Positions 62,488-64,000 of a DNA stretch of 64,000 nt are shown here, one piece after another (position 1 is the stretch's first letter; every line of letters begins with the position of its first letter). The translations under genes and the position numbers were made by a program. The notes under the pieces were generated by a model, which saw only the letters and a program-made list of their open reading frames with translations, was not told the DNA's origin and did not search any database. This DNA comes from Variovorax sp. PBL-H6. GTDB taxonomy: Bacteria; Pseudomonadota; Gammaproteobacteria; Burkholderiales; Burkholderiaceae_C. Location: the NCBI RefSeq assembly GCF_901827155.1, contig NZ_LR594659.1, positions 1,302,001-1,366,000 of the forward strand. The letters run 5' to 3'.

Positions 62488-62946
62488 GTGATTGATCTCG
62501 GCATTTCGAAATTGGCATTGATCGGCGCGGTCGCGCTGATCGTGATCGGGCCTGAGAAGCTGCCGCGGGTCGCGCGCACTGTCGGCACGCTGCTGGGCAA
62601 GGCCCAGCGTTACGTGAACGACGTCAAGGCCGAGGTCAACCGCTCGATGGACCTCGACGAGCTGCGCAAGATGAAGGACACGGTCCAGGACGCCGCCCGG
62701 GAGGTCGAGCACGGTATCCAGACCGGCGCCAGCGATTTCGAGAAGCAGTTCTCCGACATCGGCCAGACGAGCGCCGAGCTGGCCGAGCCGACTCCGAGCT
62801 ACCCCGAGTACAAGCATCCCCGCAAGAAGTGGCGCCTGAAGCAGGGCACCATGCCGCAGTGGTACAAGGCACGCAACGGCGTGCGCACCCGGGCGCTTTC
62901 GGGCGCGGCGCGCGTCGCTCGCTACCGTCCTCACAAGATCAACTGA
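62488..62946 (+). CDS. tatB: Sec-independent translocase subunit TatB
   Basis: 152 residues, GTG start at 62488, 4 bp after tatA. The first helix ([20 protein letters not shown]) and the [12 protein letters not shown] hinge are TatB hallmarks, with an amphipathic helix and a basic C-terminal domain of residual function. TatB binds the twin-arginine signal with TatC. Confidence 0.95.
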   Translation: MIDLGISKLALIGAVALIVIGPEKLPRVARTVGTLLGKAQRYVNDVKAEVNRSMDLDELRKMKDTVQDAAREVEHGIQTGASDFEKQFSDIGQTSAELAEPTPSYPEYKHPRKKWRLKQGTMPQWYKARNGVRTRALSGAARVARYRPHKIN

Positions 62947-63011
62947 GAGCCGTCCGCTTGTTCCGGCCGCGCGCAGCGCGCCTCCCACTTTTGCCCGCAG
63001 CGCTCCCCCAC

Positions 63012-63812
63012 ATGGCCGATTTCCCCGACAAGAACAAAGACGACGAGCTGGCCGGCACCGAGCAGCCTTTCGTCGCGCACCTGATGGAGCTGCGCGACCG
63101 CCTGCTCTACTGCGTCTACGGGCTCGTGATCGCAGGCATCCTGCTGGCAATCTGGCCCGGCCCGAGCGGGCTGATCGACCTCATCGCGGTGCCGATCCGC
63201 GCCCACATGCCGCCCGATGCCAAGCTGATCGCGGTGGGCGTGTTCTCTCCCTTCTTCGTGCCGCTGAAGGCCCTGCTGATGGCGTCGGTGCTGCTGACGC
63301 TGCCATGGCTCATGTACCAGGCCTGGATGTTCGTCGCGCCGGGCCTCTACAGCCACGAAAAGAAGTTCGCACTGCCGCTCATCGTCTTCGGCAGCTTCCT
63401 GGCTTATTCGGGCATCGCGTTCGTGCAGTTCTTCGTGCTCGACAAGATGTTCGGCTTCATCCAGAAATTCACACCCGAGGCGGTGGCCGCCACGCCGGAC
63501 ATCGCGTCGTACGTCGAAGCCATCCTGTCGCTCTATCTTGCGTTCGGCGTTGCCTTTCAGGTCCCGATCATCGTGATGCTGCTCGTGCGCTTCGAAATGG
63601 TCACCATCGAGAAGCTGAAGAGCTTCCGCGGCTATTTCATCGTGCTGGCCTTCGTGGTGGCAGCTGTCCTCACGCCTCCTGACGTGGTCTCCCAGCTTGC
63701 CTTGGCGATCCCGATGTGCGTGCTCTACGAAATTGGCATCGTCGCTGCGCGTTATTTCGTGAAGCACAGCAAGGCGCCAGAAGAAGGCGCCGATTCGGCG
63801 CAGCAGCCCTGA
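63012..63812 (+). CDS. tatC: Sec-independent translocase subunit TatC
   Basis: 266 residues, six membrane helices. HLMELRDRLLYCVYGLVIA, PFFVPLKALLMASVLLTLPW, YQAWMFVAPGLYSHEKKF (signal-binding region) and VLTPPDVVSQLALAIPM are conserved. It is the signal-peptide receptor of the Tat system. The gap of 65 bp from tatB is GC-rich and shows no clear ribosome-binding site, so coupling with tatB is possible. Confidence 0.96.
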   Translation: MADFPDKNKDDELAGTEQPFVAHLMELRDRLLYCVYGLVIAGILLAIWPGPSGLIDLIAVPIRAHMPPDAKLIAVGVFSPFFVPLKALLMASVLLTLPWLMYQAWMFVAPGLYSHEKKFALPLIVFGSFLAYSGIAFVQFFVLDKMFGFIQKFTPEAVAATPDIASYVEAILSLYLAFGVAFQVPIIVMLLVRFEMVTIEKLKSFRGYFIVLAFVVAAVLTPPDVVSQLALAIPMCVLYEIGIVAARYFVKHSKAPEEGADSAQQP

Positions 63813-63831
63813 GCTGTCGGGTGGCCGGACC

Positions 63832-64000
63832 TTACTCTGCGCGGCGCATCGGTGTGCGGGGCCTCGGGCCCGGCGTGACGTCCAACTCCATCTTGTCGCT
63901 GCCGCGTTGAAGCGCGAAGCGCGCGGCATTGCCGGGCTTGAGACCGGCGACCGCTGTCAGCAGCTCCTGCACGTTGCCGATCTGCTTCTCGCCGACGCCG
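63832..64000 (-). CDS. C-terminal end of an HtrA/Deg-type (S1C) serine protease (cut by window edge)
   Basis: The last 55 residues in the minus frame read from VGEKQIGNVQELLTAVAGLK through NAARFALQRGS and VTPGPRPRT to a stop TAA at 63832. This is the end of a PDZ domain with the carrier of an LK-PG-x-AR-F motif, followed by the short tail typical of Deg-type trypsin-like proteases in this clade. The catalytic part is outside the window. It is convergent with tatC. Confidence 0.7.
   Translation of the reverse strand, partial: GVGEKQIGNVQELLTAVAGLKPGNAARFALQRGSDKMELDVTPGPRPRTPMRRAE

Overview
The window is about 64 kb of GC-rich chromosome from a betaproteobacterium, most likely a Comamonadaceae member close to Variovorax. 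This is inferred from the gene orders (pilMNOPQ-aroKB-dgt, mlaFED-mlaA-mlaC-mlaB beside murA and his, a short HisG) and from protein similarity judged by eye; no database was searched. Nearly everything is housekeeping. No rRNA, tRNA, CRISPR array, prophage or classical insertion sequence was seen.

Layout: 1-604 is the end of pgi. A DUF805 gene and a shared terminator precede groES-groEL (minus), which have a perfect CIRCE operator. 3310-4140 is a graveyard of broken genes, including inverted pieces of a siderophore receptor. 4215-7008 holds an intact PqqU-type receptor and a phosphoribosyltransferase. metK (minus) carries a SAM-II-like leader and faces two lipid A type acyltransferases. 10167-19850 holds an epoxide-hydrolase-like enzyme, the GTPase YihA, cytochrome c4, the system II cytochrome c genes, msrPQ, lysA-lptM and cyaY. 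Then come PBP1A, pilMNOPQ, aroKB, dgt, an MFS carrier, two small conserved genes, a RAYT-type transposase and gltBD.

40439-53298 is one long forward block: the mla lipid-transport genes, an ABC-2 exporter, ibaG, murA and hisGD-x-CBHA, ending at a strong terminator. A 1700-residue autotransporter and a sugar-phosphate mutarotase separate it from hisFIE. A DUF4870-like gene, a HIT gene and tatABC follow, and the window ends in a minus-strand HtrA-type protease. The genes serve envelope building (Mla, PBP1A, acyltransferases, MurA, LptM), type IV pili, export (Tat, which MsrP needs), respiration and amino-acid synthesis (His, Lys, Glu, aromatic).

The most unusual signal is a family of exactly 60-bp repeats at three gene junctions (14802, 30414, and 60921 in tandem). 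Each begins with ATGAGC or TTGAGC. At every junction the first unit overlaps the upstream stop codon as ATGA, and each unit ends with a Shine-Dalgarno-like GAAGG or GGAGG placed before the next start codon. The element therefore behaves like a frame-preserving translation-start cassette. Other points of interest are a probable CTG start for hisH, the SAM-II-like leader of metK, the decayed and partly inverted iron-uptake locus, and the autotransporter inside the histidine genes.
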